Shown here: positions 10,375 to 22,634 of the stretch, in pieces | Position numbering within the stretch: position 1 is the stretch's first letter | Layout of the letters: every line of letters starts with the position of its first letter | Source: Buxus sempervirens | Lineage: Eukaryota > Streptophyta > Magnoliopsida > Buxales > Buxaceae | Direction: 5' to 3' | Assembly (NCBI GenBank): GCA_947561395.2 | Contig: OX387194.1 | Location: forward strand, 13,130,048 to 13,194,047 | DNA: 64,000 nt | Position numbers and translations under genes: made by a program | The notes under the pieces: generated by a model | What the model was told of the DNA's origin: nothing | Database searches by the model: none | Seen by the model: the letters and a program-made list of their open reading frames with translations, nothing else

Positions 10375-12250
10375 ATCCAATAGTTAAATCAGTAAGTGAA
10401 CTAATTACAAATCAAAATTGGAGTAGGCCACTTTTAAGTAATCTATTCCTCAAGAGAATAGTTTGATGTATACTGACCATTCAGAACTTGAACAATAACG
10501 AGAGATTGCTTTCCGTGGTTGGAAAAAAAAAAAAAAAGAATTGTCAGAAAAATCTGCTTATGAAGCAGAAAATCACAAAATGATTAACACTCATTAATTA
10601 AGCAGGCACGAATTAACATTAGGAAATTGAAATTTTTGGAGTGGTTTAAACTTTTTTTTTTCTTTTGGAAATTAGTTCAGGAAGCTGTTCCAACTTCTTG
10701 TAGTTGGCAAGAAGAGGAATCATCATCCCTTCAGCTGAGTAACATATGCGAACATCAGCAGGTCATAACCATGTACTGTTCAGATGTGAATGGGTGAAAG
10801 TAGTTTGGTTTGGATCATCATTGACTCTAAGAAGTACAGATTTCAATAACCAAGATTTCACTGATACAGTGTTTTAGTTGAATTCCCAGCATATAAAGGC
10901 CAACGAAGAATGGGTGGGTGGTGATAGACAAGTAGCCGCAATCCTTTGGTTGATCCAAAAATCTAGAAATGAACGGATGTTTAATCAAAAACTAATGATG
11001 TCAGCCACTGCCTAAGATTGTGTGCATACATTTTAATTCTTTTAATTTTGTGTCTGCAGTTCAGGGAGAGCAAGGATGCTTGGTTCTCCAGAAACAGCTG
11101 AAGTTGACATTAAGGAAGCATTTGAGATGGCTATGAAGGAGTAAAGAATATCCTATTATTCAGATGGCTCGAAAAATATAATAAGCATTTTGGTTCATGG
11201 CCAGGAAGAAGCAGAAGCACAAAATTTAGACCTGATGAATCACCTGAAGAAACAAGTCTTTCTTTTTTATTTTCGACATTTTGTGCATATTAATCAGTGT
11301 AGAAAAAAGATAACTAATATTGAAGCCAATTTCTATGAAGAGAATGCTTGTTCTTTATGGTTGCAAAAGTAAATAACCCCCTGGTTTCTGAACTTGTTGA
11401 AGGAAGATATTTGGATGTACAGACTTCCTGCTATAAAGGAAATTTAATCATGCTTACAAGAAAGAAAGAAAGAAAGAAATATATATATATATATTCAGCT
11501 ACTCAATTGTCTAATTTAAATGCTATTTTCAAGTCTAGCAAACAAGATATGATCAGGTTGCTGTAACACATCACAAAACAGATTACACCTGGTAGACATC
11601 ATATGGCAAATATTTAATCAATCACTTCAATGCCAACAATCCTATACAAATTCATGTTGCTTCGCAATTTAACGGTTCAAATATCGGTTTAGACCATTCC
11701 AAAGTTAACACAAGATTATGATTATCCAAGAGTCACTGTTTTGATAGAAAAATTTCCTATTGTCCTTCCTAGATGGTAGCGACAGTAAGCTAGTACTTGC
11801 AAGCAAAAGAGGGCTTCTTCCATGCTTCCCAACCATGATACAAATGTGTCACTCACCAATAAAAAGATACATGCATAAAAGGAAATAAAGGGAATGTGTA
11901 CAAAATATAACAGAAATGTTGTAAGAACTATACATTAACTACAAGAAGTCTACATTTAACTGTGATTTTTACTGCAATTCATTGTCCATGGATAACAAAT
12001 TTTAAGATTTATTGATATAACCAATGGTTTTACATACAATATTGAGAGGAAACTCAGATTAAAGAATGAAAAAAAAAAAAAAAAAAGAAAATAAAAATCA
12101 GATACTCATGCAGAGGTAGAGTGATGATAAACTTGAAATCTTACTATTTTAATGGTCACATTAAAGCATCTGTTCTAATTTCCTACATATTAATGGTTCT
12201 TGGAGTTACAAAGAGAGGATCACATTTCTGATAATTTTGCAAAGATGCAA
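10375..12250. other. Gene-poor AT-rich spacer 3' of PRD2
   Basis: No coding region can be supported. Short A runs (10519-10535, 12069-12086) and a GAAA/AT microsatellite (11459-11493) are present. A short + strand frame after a TGCAG at 11060 (ending in a stop at 11142-11144) looks exon-like but stands alone. The part nearest 12250 is probably the 3' UTR of the - strand gene. Confidence 0.5.
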
Positions 12251-15200
12251 TCAGCAAAACAGGTTATCAAGGATTTCTTGGTCAAGAGTCTGGAATGAAG
12301 AAATCTGGCCCACTTGTTTAGCTAACTCCGCTTTCACTTTATCCATGTAAAGTACATAAAGCCCATTCCTGCTTTCCAAGGGCTCCAATGCCTTCCGTGA
12401 TTGCAAAACTGACCGAAACCATTCCTGAAATAGCCCTGCATTTTCATCATGAGGTGTCACTCAAAGCCTACCTTGGCCTCTTGTCGAAATTTGAATTCAG
12501 TAAAACAGATGACAATAAAAAGAGAAATTTCAGATGATCAAGAAATCTTATTTGGATAAAATCAGTTATTCAAATACATATACATCATGTCTGAAGAATA
12601 TGACATGGTCAACCACATGATATAAATAATATTGATCCACAATTGACTTAGGAAACTATCCACATGGTTTGACTTTTGACTAGTTTGACCCAGTTTAAAT
12701 TATATAGTTGAATCTGGACATCTGCTACATTAATAAGATGCATAACAAAATCCGCACTATCATTTTAGGACTCATGAAAGAGGAAACTGAAATTGTCATT
12801 GTGACTTTTGAGTATTAGAGATGATGTCAATAGAATAAAGACAAGCAGAGTGCGAGGAAAGTACACACCGTTATCAAAACCTTCACCCCTTGTCCAAGAT
12901 TTCAGATATTCTGTTATCAAAAACTCAATAAGTAGGATCCTGCCATACATGTCAAAGAATCAGATAAAGAAAGGCCTTTCTTAGAAGCAAAAAACAAGGA
13001 TACGGAAAACCCAATTCTAATTTAAAACATATCATTCCATTCAAAAACAAGCAATAAATCAATAATGGCAATTACGAACTCTTATTTTGTATTCTAAGGT
13101 TTAATTGTCCAACAACCATCTAAGTAAGTTGGTCTCTAAAATATGATGAAAAACATAAGAATTGGCCACTTAAACAAGACAAAATACACATACACAAGTC
13201 TGATTGGTAGAGTTGGCTTCTCCCTGTCCTATGGAAAACTAATTTGACACTTCAGAGGGCATTAACCCTTCTACTATATCAAAGAAACAAACATCATTGT
13301 CATGCACACACTTGATTTTGATCTGAGAATGATCCAGTTTTAATATATGTGTGCTTGTGTGTGAAGCTTTTCCAGTATATCTACAATAATATATTACAAA
13401 ATGGCACCAATCAATCAGAAAAATGTGACTGCGAAGCTTCAACAAGACACAATTCTGAATCACATAAGTGAAATATGAAGCATTCTGTGATTTATTGCAT
13501 CAATTTCTTTTCTAAAGGAAAGATATCTACACTTGAAAGCTAGGTCACTGTAACTGTTCTCAGTTCTCAAAATCAGTTACAACTGCTATTAAAAATAAGT
13601 TGTCAGCCTTACAAGAGAATAAAGCAAGATGCAAGCTCTGACATTCTCAGATAAAGAAATAGATTCATAACACTGGGATATAATCCTTAGTAAGTGCAAT
13701 ACTCAAATGAGTTTAGTCCTGGTACAACTCATACAAAAGAATCAAATTAGTAAACTCAGTGTTTCAGGATCCAATACCTCTAGTGCTAATCAGTCCTTGA
13801 AAGATCATACCAAACATTTCGTGAACATTAACAAATTCCCCATTTTTACTTTTTGATAGGAAAAATTCCAAATTAACATTGACCTATGTTAAATGACCAG
13901 CATTCAAGTGATCACAAAAATTAACATGGAAGTCAGACTTGCACTCTATGAATCTTTCCATTAATAAGATTATATGAAAGCATGAAACTTCCAACATAAT
14001 AATTTGAGCATCCATACAGGAAACTAGAGATTATATTAGCAAAATGATTGCAAAATGTAATGTTGTAGAATACCTACATCATAAACATAGAGCTGTGCAT
14101 ACTGGGGAAAGCATCGTCAAATGGGTCCATAAAAAGAGAACTGTCTGCTAGTGAGGAAATCCTTTGAGAAACTGAAAGCAGTATGCGTTGACCAATATAT
14201 GGATCAATTCCGAGCTTACGGATTAGGTGCTGAATATAGAATTCAGCATCAGAACCAGAATCACAAGACTCTGTAACAGAAAAAAGAATGAAACTGACAA
14301 TTACTATTGCAAAATTAGTAGAAAAGCCAACATAAAATTTACTAGTATTCTTAATGTCAAAGAAGTTACTAAATGATGGGGCATATGAGATTATGTTCCT
14401 CCACAGATCCACAATTACACCTCCTATGTGAACAAGAAAGAGCTAAAATGATCTCTCAAAGGATGGTCACAAAGCAAATCATCAAACAGGAATCCAAGAC
14501 ATAACTCCAGACAAAATTAAGTTAAGTATTTTTAAGATCTAGGTAAACCTGCCTGAACTGGATTCCAGACCATCAGAAAGCTTGTTTTACTAATAATACT
14601 ATGCAACTACCTCATCATAGCGTTGTTGAAAATCCTGAGGTTCTTTGACAATTTTTCAGCTCAAGTACCTCAAATTCATAACTCCTGATGGTAATTATTA
14701 GCAACAATGCACCCAGTTTGGCACTTTCAGACTTCAGAGTTAGATCCTTCTGAAAGTCATGGTAGCTACTGAAATATAAATTACTAGTAATGATGGTGCA
14801 TATATGATTCATGCCCTAAGCAAAGAGGCCAGTCATTATTTTACAGAAAATAATTATAGAAGGAGAAAAGAAGGCCCTGGTACTGTCATCCAAGAAAATA
14901 TTTTGAAATAAACACTAGATTGTAAGATTTAACCCAGTTAATATGGACAAAGGCATCTGATTTCTCAAAATCTCTACAGATCCAGAAAGATGTAGCTACA
15001 GCTGGTCAAGAGAATTGCATCAGAAAAGCTTGCTACCATGCTTCAATACAAGCACATTATGTACCTTTGAAAATCACTAGCAACAGAGAACAAAAGATAA
15101 GAAAGTAACAATTTTGTTCATATTTATAAAAATCATCCAAAATTCCTCTATCAGAAAATGGTGAAGTAGACTCGAGTATGTGATTCTTACTTCAGTTGTA

Positions 15201-17687
15201 CATGTTTAGAAGCATGGAATGGAAGGCAGAATTATATTTCATGCATAAATAGCTTCTTACCATCTCTCTGCAAGGGGGTACACATTCTTCTGACCAAACG
15301 TGTAATTAAGCTATTAACAATTGCTTCAATGGACTCTTTGTTCTTCTGTTTTGACAATATACTCTTCAAGGAAGCTTCAAGAGAATAAGACATAATTAGC
15401 ACGTAAGACGCTTAACGGTATAAGGTCAAAAATTAGCATGTCCTTGTACAGGTTCCACATGTCAATACTATGATAACAAGAGAAAGCCTTTACCAGAAAC
15501 CCATAATGAAATTATGATTAATAAACCATTTTAAGCTAATCTCAGGCTAAGATCATTTAAGCTGCTGAAATTCTACCTTTATAATTTATTTTAGATGGTC
15601 GTTGGAATTAAACTTATGCCATGTTGAGTAAATGTGGACAACTTCTTGTTTAACTCATGCTTTTGATTGTAAACGAAGTGCAGATATTAAAACTCAAAGA
15701 CAAATACAGGACTAATGGAAAAGCATGGAGCACTCAATGATCACATCTCTGGCTACATGATGTCCTAGGCAATGTTACATGGACAGATTAGATTTATAAT
15801 TTACCCATGTTGGACACACATTGGACAAAGGCATTAAAAAGATTAAGGTATGAAACTCACATTTTTCACTTTCAAAACTTACACATCTTGCATAGTGTAC
15901 AGACTCTCTGTCTTCCTAAAAGGTTTTTAGTGGATGACATAACATAATTAAGGTCATAAAACGATTAATTATACATGTAAGGAGTCAAATAAATTAATAT
16001 AGTAGTGTGTAATCCAACATATCTTATGAGCTAAACTCTTTCTTACTACATTACACAAATGTCATGCCTGGTCCAAAAATTCTTGCTTCTCAAATTTGCC
16101 AAATTCAGCACTATGCATCTCTAACAGGTTCTGACACATGTATCGGTACCACTGTAACTGACATTTTAGTTGAATCAAGGGATTGTGGTTTATTGTATTT
16201 CCACAGGATTCCAATAATCAGAAGAATAACATTGGTTATCTCTCTTTTGTGTGAAGGATAGCAGGTGTTCTTTGCAGAAAATTTTTGGAGTAACATTAAA
16301 GAGCCATGTCCAAGTAAAATGGGCATTACCTAAAATGAAGTCTACAGCTTGGTGTGACAAACTACAGAAAGAAGTGTCCATCTGAGAAACCAAAAAAAAA
16401 AAAAAAACACATTAAACCCAAGAGATACATGACAGCCAAAACAAAAGGGGATGCCTCTTGCAGGTGCTATGTAAGTAATAGAAGAAAGGCACACAGAAGC
16501 AAAAGTACTGTGGACTGACCAGGGAAACGTTGTCACACAGCTCCACCAAAAAATCAACTGAGGCCCTAAGCTGATCTATTTCATCCTCGCTGTTTATGTC
16601 TGCAACCATAAAATCATGACAAAAGAAGTCTTACAGAACATAGAAAATTTCCCTTAAAATGAGAAATATTCCAATATGTCTATAATCCAGGCAACCAAAA
16701 ATCTTCACCCACAAGATTTTAAAGAATGCAAGAGTAGCCTTGCTCAATGGTATCATAAACAATTCTTCACTTTCAAATTGAGAATTTTCTGAATAAATTG
16801 AGGAACGTTGAATCAAAATGGAAACAAAGTAGCACAAACGAAGAGAATTATCACAACAACAAAAGAATTTCTGCATTTAAAAAGCGATGAGTTTCCATAC
16901 ATGAGGAATTGCAGTTTAGATTATTGAACTTCGAACCTAATTTTAAATAGGCTATTTCTATCAAAATAGTTTACCAAAGTACCTAGAAGTCGCCATCTCC
17001 GGAGAGAACCATCTGATTTTTTCCTCCTTTCCTTAAAACGCACTTCAAAAAAATTCAATAAATAAATACTAGGAAAATTAAAATAAAAAAAAAACCAAAT
17101 CCTGAGAACACAAATATAAAGCAGCAGCAGAAGAAGAAGAAGAAACCTTGTCTCAGAAATCTACGGTGCAAAACCTCATTGACTCTGCGATCGCAGTCAT
17201 CTCCCAAACGCTTAGGGTTCAGTTTCCCGAAATTATCAAAGAAATAGCACTTGCAAGAAGCGCTCTGTGGAAACAGATCGTACTGCGTTCCATCTAAAAG
17301 AAAACAAGAGAAAAGATCATTGCTATATCCATCTGAACAGCGAAAAAGAAATGATAGACAACAAAGTAAAGAAGACAGAAGATTCAAAAACCTTCGAGCT
17401 CCTTGAGTTCTTCTCTGAGCCTTAGAAGCTCTAGTTTCCTCTCCTTCGCCTGGAACACCAACAACAGCAACGAAATTACGCTGTCTTTCGATCAAATACG
17501 CAAGAAACACAGAAAGTGGACCAAATGCATTCGAAGAAACCTTTCGTTTCCAACGTTGAACATCCGATCCAGCCAAATCAGAAGACACATCGGGAGGCTT
17601 TGAGAGTAGTTTCGATCGAAGAAGCGCGATTGCTATAGCGAGTTTCAGTGACGAATTCGTAGCTGGTTCCCTTTCTGTGTTCGCCAT
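12251..17687 (-). CDS. PRD2: PRD2 / MULTIPOLAR SPINDLE 1-like meiotic protein, 10 exons
   Basis: Exons in transcript order: 17541-17687, 17392-17449, 17147-17293, 16983-17042, 16520-16599, 16330-16381, 15261-15374, 14078-14270, 12869-12939, 12251-12435. All introns are GT-AG, the phases join cleanly, and the product is 368 aa, close to the Arabidopsis protein (about 386 aa). Recognisable blocks are the N-terminal SLKLAIAIALLRSKLL helix, WKRK/AKERKLELLRLREELKELE (a likely coiled coil), CKCYFFDNFG, the ASVDFLVELCD block, SHQAVDFIL, DPFDDAFPSMHS, LIEFLITEYLKSW and RKALEPLESRNGLY. In Arabidopsis the protein (PRD2, also MPS1) is needed for programmed meiotic DNA double-strand breaks and for normal meiotic spindles. 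It has no enzymatic motif. Exon 8 ends at a GTAGGT donor two bases before an apparent TAG. The family call is from memory of the protein, supported by its eIFiso4G neighbour. Confidence 0.85.
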
Positions 17688-17906
17688 TCCTCTCTCTCTG
17701 TCTCTTTCTCTCTCTGCGAAGTGAAATCTCGCGCCTTCTTTTGGTTTAAATCCTCTCTCTCCACTTCAAAACCAGACCGGTTGAATCGTCGACCGGATAT
17801 CCCATTCATTCGAACTTCAGCGTGTTTTGGTTATTAAACCAGTATGAACCGAGTAAAAATAGCAACTCAGTCCTTTCCTCCATCATGACATTTCAGATTA
17901 AAGTTA
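17688..17906 (-). promoter_or_regulatory. PRD2 5' flank
   Basis: Immediately upstream of the ATG (on the - strand) is a purine-rich GAGAGAGA leader (17692-17718 read on +: CTCTCTCT). No clear TATA box is seen. Only about 220 bp separate the start codon from the first transposon-like inverted repeat at 17907. Confidence 0.35.
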
Positions 17907-18540
17907 GAGTAAATTACAGAAGCATCCCTTAAGGTATGCACTAATCACACATACCCCCTTCACATTTTTGAAATAAAAATTTTCACCTTATAAAAACCCA
18001 TTTTTATTAAATTTAAAATTTTATTTGTTTTTATTTAAATTCCCTCTATTTGACCAGTTCCTTTTATCTATTAGGAAATTAATTCTCTTTTTTACTCATT
18101 TTTCCAACTCACCAAATAATTAATTTGAAAGGATAAATTTGTCTTCCTATACTTAAAGATTGATGACATTAGTCATACTTGTCAAGAAATTAACTTGAAT
18201 GCAACTTAACGGAGGGTGGTGAGTATGACCTTTCTATCAATATTATGTTTAACATGAAGGTCCCTTGGGAAGCATGCAAACGCAATGTGCAACTTCCCAA
18301 AAAAGCCCTTCTTCACATGATTAAGATTCAATAATAATAGGGGTGCAATTGTCATGACAACTCAATTCCCCTCATTTAACGGTTAAACAATTTTGTAACT
18401 GTTCTCTCTACATCCCTTCCCACGTGTAGTATTACACGGGCACCTGCGAGTAAAACTTAAAGGGAAAGTGTTATTTCGAAAATATGATGAGAGATATGTT
18501 TCATTAGTGCAAACATCAAGGGAGGTTTTTGTAATTTACC
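17907..18540. mobile_element. Inverted-repeat element with Helitron-like insertion
   Basis: The left arm (from 17909, GTAAATTACAGAAGCATCCC) and the right arm (to 18540, reverse complement GGTAAATTACAAAAACCTCCC) match imperfectly over about 80 bp, including GCACTAAT-ACATA. AAGTTA flanks both ends (17901-17906 and 18541-18546). The centre contains a Helitron-like 3' end at 18425-18450. A Mutator-like MITE is possible; the superfamily is not settled. Confidence 0.5.
18240..18450 (+). mobile_element. Helitron-like 3' end (fragment)
   Basis: CGTGTA GTAT TACACG forms a 6-bp stem with a 4-nt loop at about 18422-18437, followed by GGCACCTGCGAG and then T. This matches the Helitron pattern of a terminal hairpin followed by CTRR, here decayed to CGAG. 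The preceding 100 bp resembles the inside of the miniature Helitron at 48530-48741. The 5' end was not found, so the left limit is approximate. Confidence 0.45.
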
Positions 18541-18945
18541 AAGTTACGAGTTGCACAAGTAGCTACTTGGGAGCTTCAATGAACAAGATGAAATCGTTTG
18601 CCGCCAAACTCCTGCATCCATGGGATGTTGCCACAAGCATCATCTCATGGCTAATATTCATTTCACATTTTTTAAAGTTAAATGTAGTTTCAATTGACAT
18701 TTTACATTGGAAAATGTGAAAAATAGCAGTAATGAGATGCTATAATGCGGTAGGCGATTTCAACACGTCTTTTGATAAGTTTGCCTTGGAGTTGAGGATA
18801 AACTCAAGATTTTCCAATTGTCATGCCAACCTTCTTACACAAGCATGTTGAACTACCCTCATCAAGTCAATAAATTGCGGGAATGCCCCATTTCCTTATT
18901 GGGTGCAAGAAATTACGAGTTGGCATAAAAATTAGGAAAAATTAT
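18541..18945. other. No gene seen
   Basis: Spacer DNA between two MITE-like elements. No domain, RNA gene or repeat structure is visible. Confidence 0.4.
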
Positions 18946-19343
18946 GAAAAAGGGTCACTTTTTAAAAATATTTATAAAAACAGCTCACTAAGATGCCAAA
19001 TTGCAAAAAAGATCACTTTTCGTCAATAATTATAAAAAAATCCATCAAAATTAAATTACAAGATTACTTTTCAAAGATAATTAAATTTGAAAATCACTTT
19101 ACTTGGGACACAAGTGCATGTACGTGAGATGCAAGCTTCTTACATAGGATACAAACGCATTGTGCATGGGATATGAGTGCATCATTCGTGAACACAAGCA
19201 TGTTTTACTAAAAATAAAATGACACTATTTTTTTGAAAAGTGACCCTCCAAGTCAATTAGTTTTTGAAAAGTGGCACTTTTTTGCAATTCGGCATCTTAG
19301 TGAATTGTTTTTATAAATATTTTAAAGAAGTGACCCTTTTTTG
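18946..19343. mobile_element. Foldback MITE, about 100-bp arms
   Basis: The left arm 18946-19040 (AAAAAGGGTCACTTTTTAAA..., then ACTAAGATGCCAAATTGCAA) is the reverse complement of 19240-19343 with few mismatches. The interior about 19085-19200 contains GGGACACAAGTGCATG / GGATACAAACGCATTG / GGATATGAGTGCATC repeats. No clear target duplication could be fixed. Confidence 0.65.
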
Positions 19344-19352
19344 AAAAAGGAA

Positions 19353-19666
19353 GCTAGGAGATTCTTGGCATGTATCACTGAAAGAAGAAAATAGTGTCAT
19401 TTTATGAGTATCAAGATTTGTTACTGCCATGTTTATGAGTATCATAAATAATTGCCGCATAACATTCTATTCCCAAGAAGTCCTTTCTTGTTTTTAATTC
19501 TTTTGCTATGCCCATAGTGCATGAATTCCCCTAATATCTCAAAAATACTCTTCGCACACATTCGGGAAAATAAGAAAAATATTCCGGTGTTGGATCGAAG
19601 GTGGACTAGACGTAAAAAAAAAAAAGCCTGAAAAGTGTCAATGAGGACCTACTTGATAAACGACTC
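19353..19666. other. No gene seen
   Basis: Spacer between the foldback MITE and the Tourist-like element. It contains an A12 run at 19615-19626 and nothing else I can name. Confidence 0.35.
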
Positions 19667-19669
19667 TTA

Positions 19670-20708
19670 GGCTGTGTTTGGGGTTGCTTAATTAAGTGTT
19701 TAATGTAGCTTATAGCTTATTTAAGCAAAAAATATGTTTGGTAATGCTAAATGGGCCAACACTCACCCTTAAGCACTAGAGGGAGATTACCCGTAAGGAG
19801 AAGCCCTTGTTAGCAGCTTCTCCTCCCACTTATGCAGAAGTCTGCTCGTTCTTCGACAACCTCATCATCTCATTACCATAGCGAGGCATCGCACATTGTC
19901 CTCATCCTCCCTACTTCTGTCATTTCCGAAGCTTCCACTAGCTCAAGATTTCACCATTTCCCTGTATTTGTTGAAGCAGGCTACCGTCTTCGGCAGGTTT
20001 TACACGTTGAAGATCACCTTGATTTCTCCTGAGAATGCTTTAGAGTTTAGATGACTAGCTCGTGTGGAAGATTATTTCCACAACGTCCCAGGACAGGTCA
20101 TCTTCAGGCAACTCTGTCGTTTTGTGAATAACTAACGGACAAAGATCAATCAAGATCGATTGAAACCCTCTATTAAAGCCAACAATTCTTAATCCAGTGA
20201 GGAAACAAAATTTCTCTGCAAATCGAAGGCAAGAACAGGTGACGATGAGGAAGAAGAGGGAGAGGGAGGGAGGGAGTGATAGTCAGAGTGCGAAGCCTCT
20301 ATTGAGTTGTAATAAGGAGAGGGGAGAGAGAGAGAGAGAGAGAGAGAGGTGATTATGGGAATGTGCTGGGCTATAAAGGGAAGAGAGAAGGGTTAGGGTT
20401 TTTCTATAACTTCGAAGGAGAGAGATAGAAGGCAGAGAAAAGGTGATGGTGGGAATGCAGAGCCTCCACTGAGCTCTGTTAAAGGGGAAGAGAGAAGGTT
20501 TGGGGTTCTGCAAGTTCTCTCGTGAGAGAATGTTAAGGGTTTCTCGTGGTATGGCGTGTTAAGGGTTTCTCATGGTGTGAAATCTTTAATGGTTAAATAG
20601 TAAAATACAGCATCAAACGAAGTGAATCGAGAGAGGTGTTGGCCTGAGAAGTTTCTCTTTCGTCCTCTCTCTCTACTTGACGTTTGATTTTTGATTTCAT
20701 AAGCCTTC

Positions 20709-20744
<36 letters not shown>

Positions 20745-20945
20745 AGCGGATGTTCATTGCATTTACAGTGTCTTCTCTCTCTACCCCATTCTCGTTAAAA
20801 GTGTATGTTAAGTGCTTGAATATAATTGTTTACCGAACAATAATTTCTTTAAACATTCAACTTTTTATAAGTGCGGATAAGAACTTAAATAAGCTAACTC
20901 ATCTATAAGTCCTTACCCATAAGCATAAACAACCCAAACGCCGCC
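19670..20945. mobile_element. Tourist/PIF-Harbinger-like non-autonomous element, TTA TSD
   Basis: The ends are GGCTGTGTTTGGGGTTGCTTA and, as reverse complement, GGCGGCGTTTGGGTTGTTTA, flanked by TTA on each side (19667-19669 and 20946-20948). GGC-rich ends with GTTTGG and a TTA/TAA duplication are typical of PIF/Harbinger MITEs; the Harbinger element at 58494 opens with GGCTGCGTTTGTTT. It is 1276 bp with no transposase. It contains (GA)n near 20325-20348 and (CT)n near 20708-20745. Confidence 0.7.
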
Positions 20946-21227
20946 TTAAGCCTTGACAAAACATGGGAATAGCCTATGAATAAAATTGCACACAAACAAA
21001 TGCCATAGTGAAAGCGATTACCTAGGTCATGCTACGGCTACTGTAACTATTTTTATTTTTGATTTAATTGATCATTGATCATTTGCTAATTGCTACCGGA
21101 AATGGAAAAAAGTGGCAACAAGGCATGTTCCAGGCAAGTTTTTACGTTACCTCGTACCAAACATGCTCTTAACCCTATTGGGTTGATAACAGAGAGAAGC
21201 AAGTCAGCTTAGCTAAACTCTAAAATT

Positions 21228-21293
21228 TAAAATATTCCTTTTTTAATAGAATATATCAATTAATGATATATTCTATTAAAAAAGAATATTTTA
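21228..21293. repeat. 66-bp near-perfect palindrome
   Basis: TAAAATATTCC at 21228 pairs with GAATATTTTA at 21293, and the arms continue as TTTTTTAATAGAATATATCA against TGATATATTCTATTAAAAAA, with one extra C in the left arm and a short AT loop. RNA from here would form a hairpin with a stem of about 30 bp. Confidence 0.8.
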
Positions 21294-21506
21294 TGGTACA
21301 TATATATATAACATCAATTTGAATGGATTAATGTTAGGGTCAGGTGGGATAAAATTAAAAAAGAATATTTTATGGGATATATATATAACATTAATTTGAA
21401 TGGATTAATGTTAGGGTCAGGTGGGATAAACCCTAACCCGACCCAAACCCAATTTATTAATTACCAAACCCTAATCATTAGAGGAAGACAAGTTAACCAA
21501 TTAACC

Positions 21507-21625
21507 AACTCATTTCCCATCGACAAATTTAACCTATTAACCAATTCATTTCCCATTTAAGTTCAACTCATTTCCCATCGACAAATTTAACCTATTAACC
21601 AATTCATTTCCCATTTAAGTTCAAT
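21507..21625 (+). repeat. 58-bp tandem duplication
   Basis: ACTCATTTCCCATCGACAAA starts at about 21508 and again at about 21566, each followed by TTAACCTATTAACCAATTC and CCCATTTAAGTTCAA. The two copies are nearly identical. Confidence 0.75.
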
Positions 21626-22634
21626 CCACTGTACTTTGTATTAATATCCTCATATTATAATATATTTGCATCTATATCCTCTTGTTTTTTATATTTGTAT
21701 TTATATTTTTTGTTTAGAATAAATATTACAACTATACCCCTGAAATTAAATTCCATTAACTTTTATTATTTATCTTTATTAAATGACTTAAATAACCTTC
21801 TATAAGATAAAAAGAATATTAAATAGCCAAAATGATTGAGTGGCTAGGCTGAAATTCAATGAATAATTATCAATTTAGCAAATAAATTTCAATGTCTTAA
21901 AATTTATATACAATAAATATAATAAGGACATAAATGAACATAGAAGATAATATAAGAGCAAAACAAGGACATAAATGCAAAATAATTTTATATTATAGAA
22001 GGTTACTTTAACCATTTAATAAAAAATAAAAATTAAAAGTTATCAAACATTAACACAACCTTATGCAAAATAGAGAGATTTAAATACAAATATTAAAAAC
22101 AAGATGATATAAATGTAAATGAAGCATAACATATAGATACGCATGCAAGATGCCCTCTTTATTTTTGGTACATTCAGGCACCGACGGCCCGGCACCGGGA
22201 TCCATACCAGATGCATTCTAAATAGGACAAGTACAAAGGATAACATAGCATGAACAGAACAAATATTATTGTTAATGAAAGGAAAAAAAATTCTTACTTA
22301 AACATGACACAACGGGATGACCAAAAAAGCCTGTTTATCTTGAGTATCTCCCGAGGAAAATTAGCAGGAGATCCAGATAGAGTCTTGTTCACTTCTCATT
22401 TTAGTGGAACATTACTATGACCTCGAAAAATATACAACTCAAATAAGGCTACCTCTTCCTTGTAGCTCCACTTATCGCAGTTGTAACAGAATTTGCTTGC
22501 CTCTGTTGAATGAAGAGGTAAAAAGAAAAGATGGAAGACAGAGAACAAAATAAACACCAGGACTTGTTTTCCCTGTTTACAGAAAACTGAAAAAGAATAG
22601 CAGCTACCCATGAAAATTAAGATTAAGATTTGGA

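Larger units (their letters stand above)
20949..22634. other. Repeat-rich spacer and probable eIFiso4G 3' UTR
   Basis: It holds a 66-bp palindrome (21228-21293), an 80-bp direct duplication (about 21278-21431), a 58-bp tandem duplication (21507-21625) and AT-rich unique DNA. The last few hundred bases before 22635 are the likely 3' UTR of the - strand eIFiso4G gene. Confidence 0.5.

Noticed and set aside
11060..11144. Exon-like + strand frame after a CAG acceptor
   Set aside because: Too short and isolated; no upstream exon in frame.
17055..17687. A single 210-codon frame over PRD2 exons 1-3
   Set aside because: It reads through introns; the spliced model gives conserved sequence with clean GT-AG sites.
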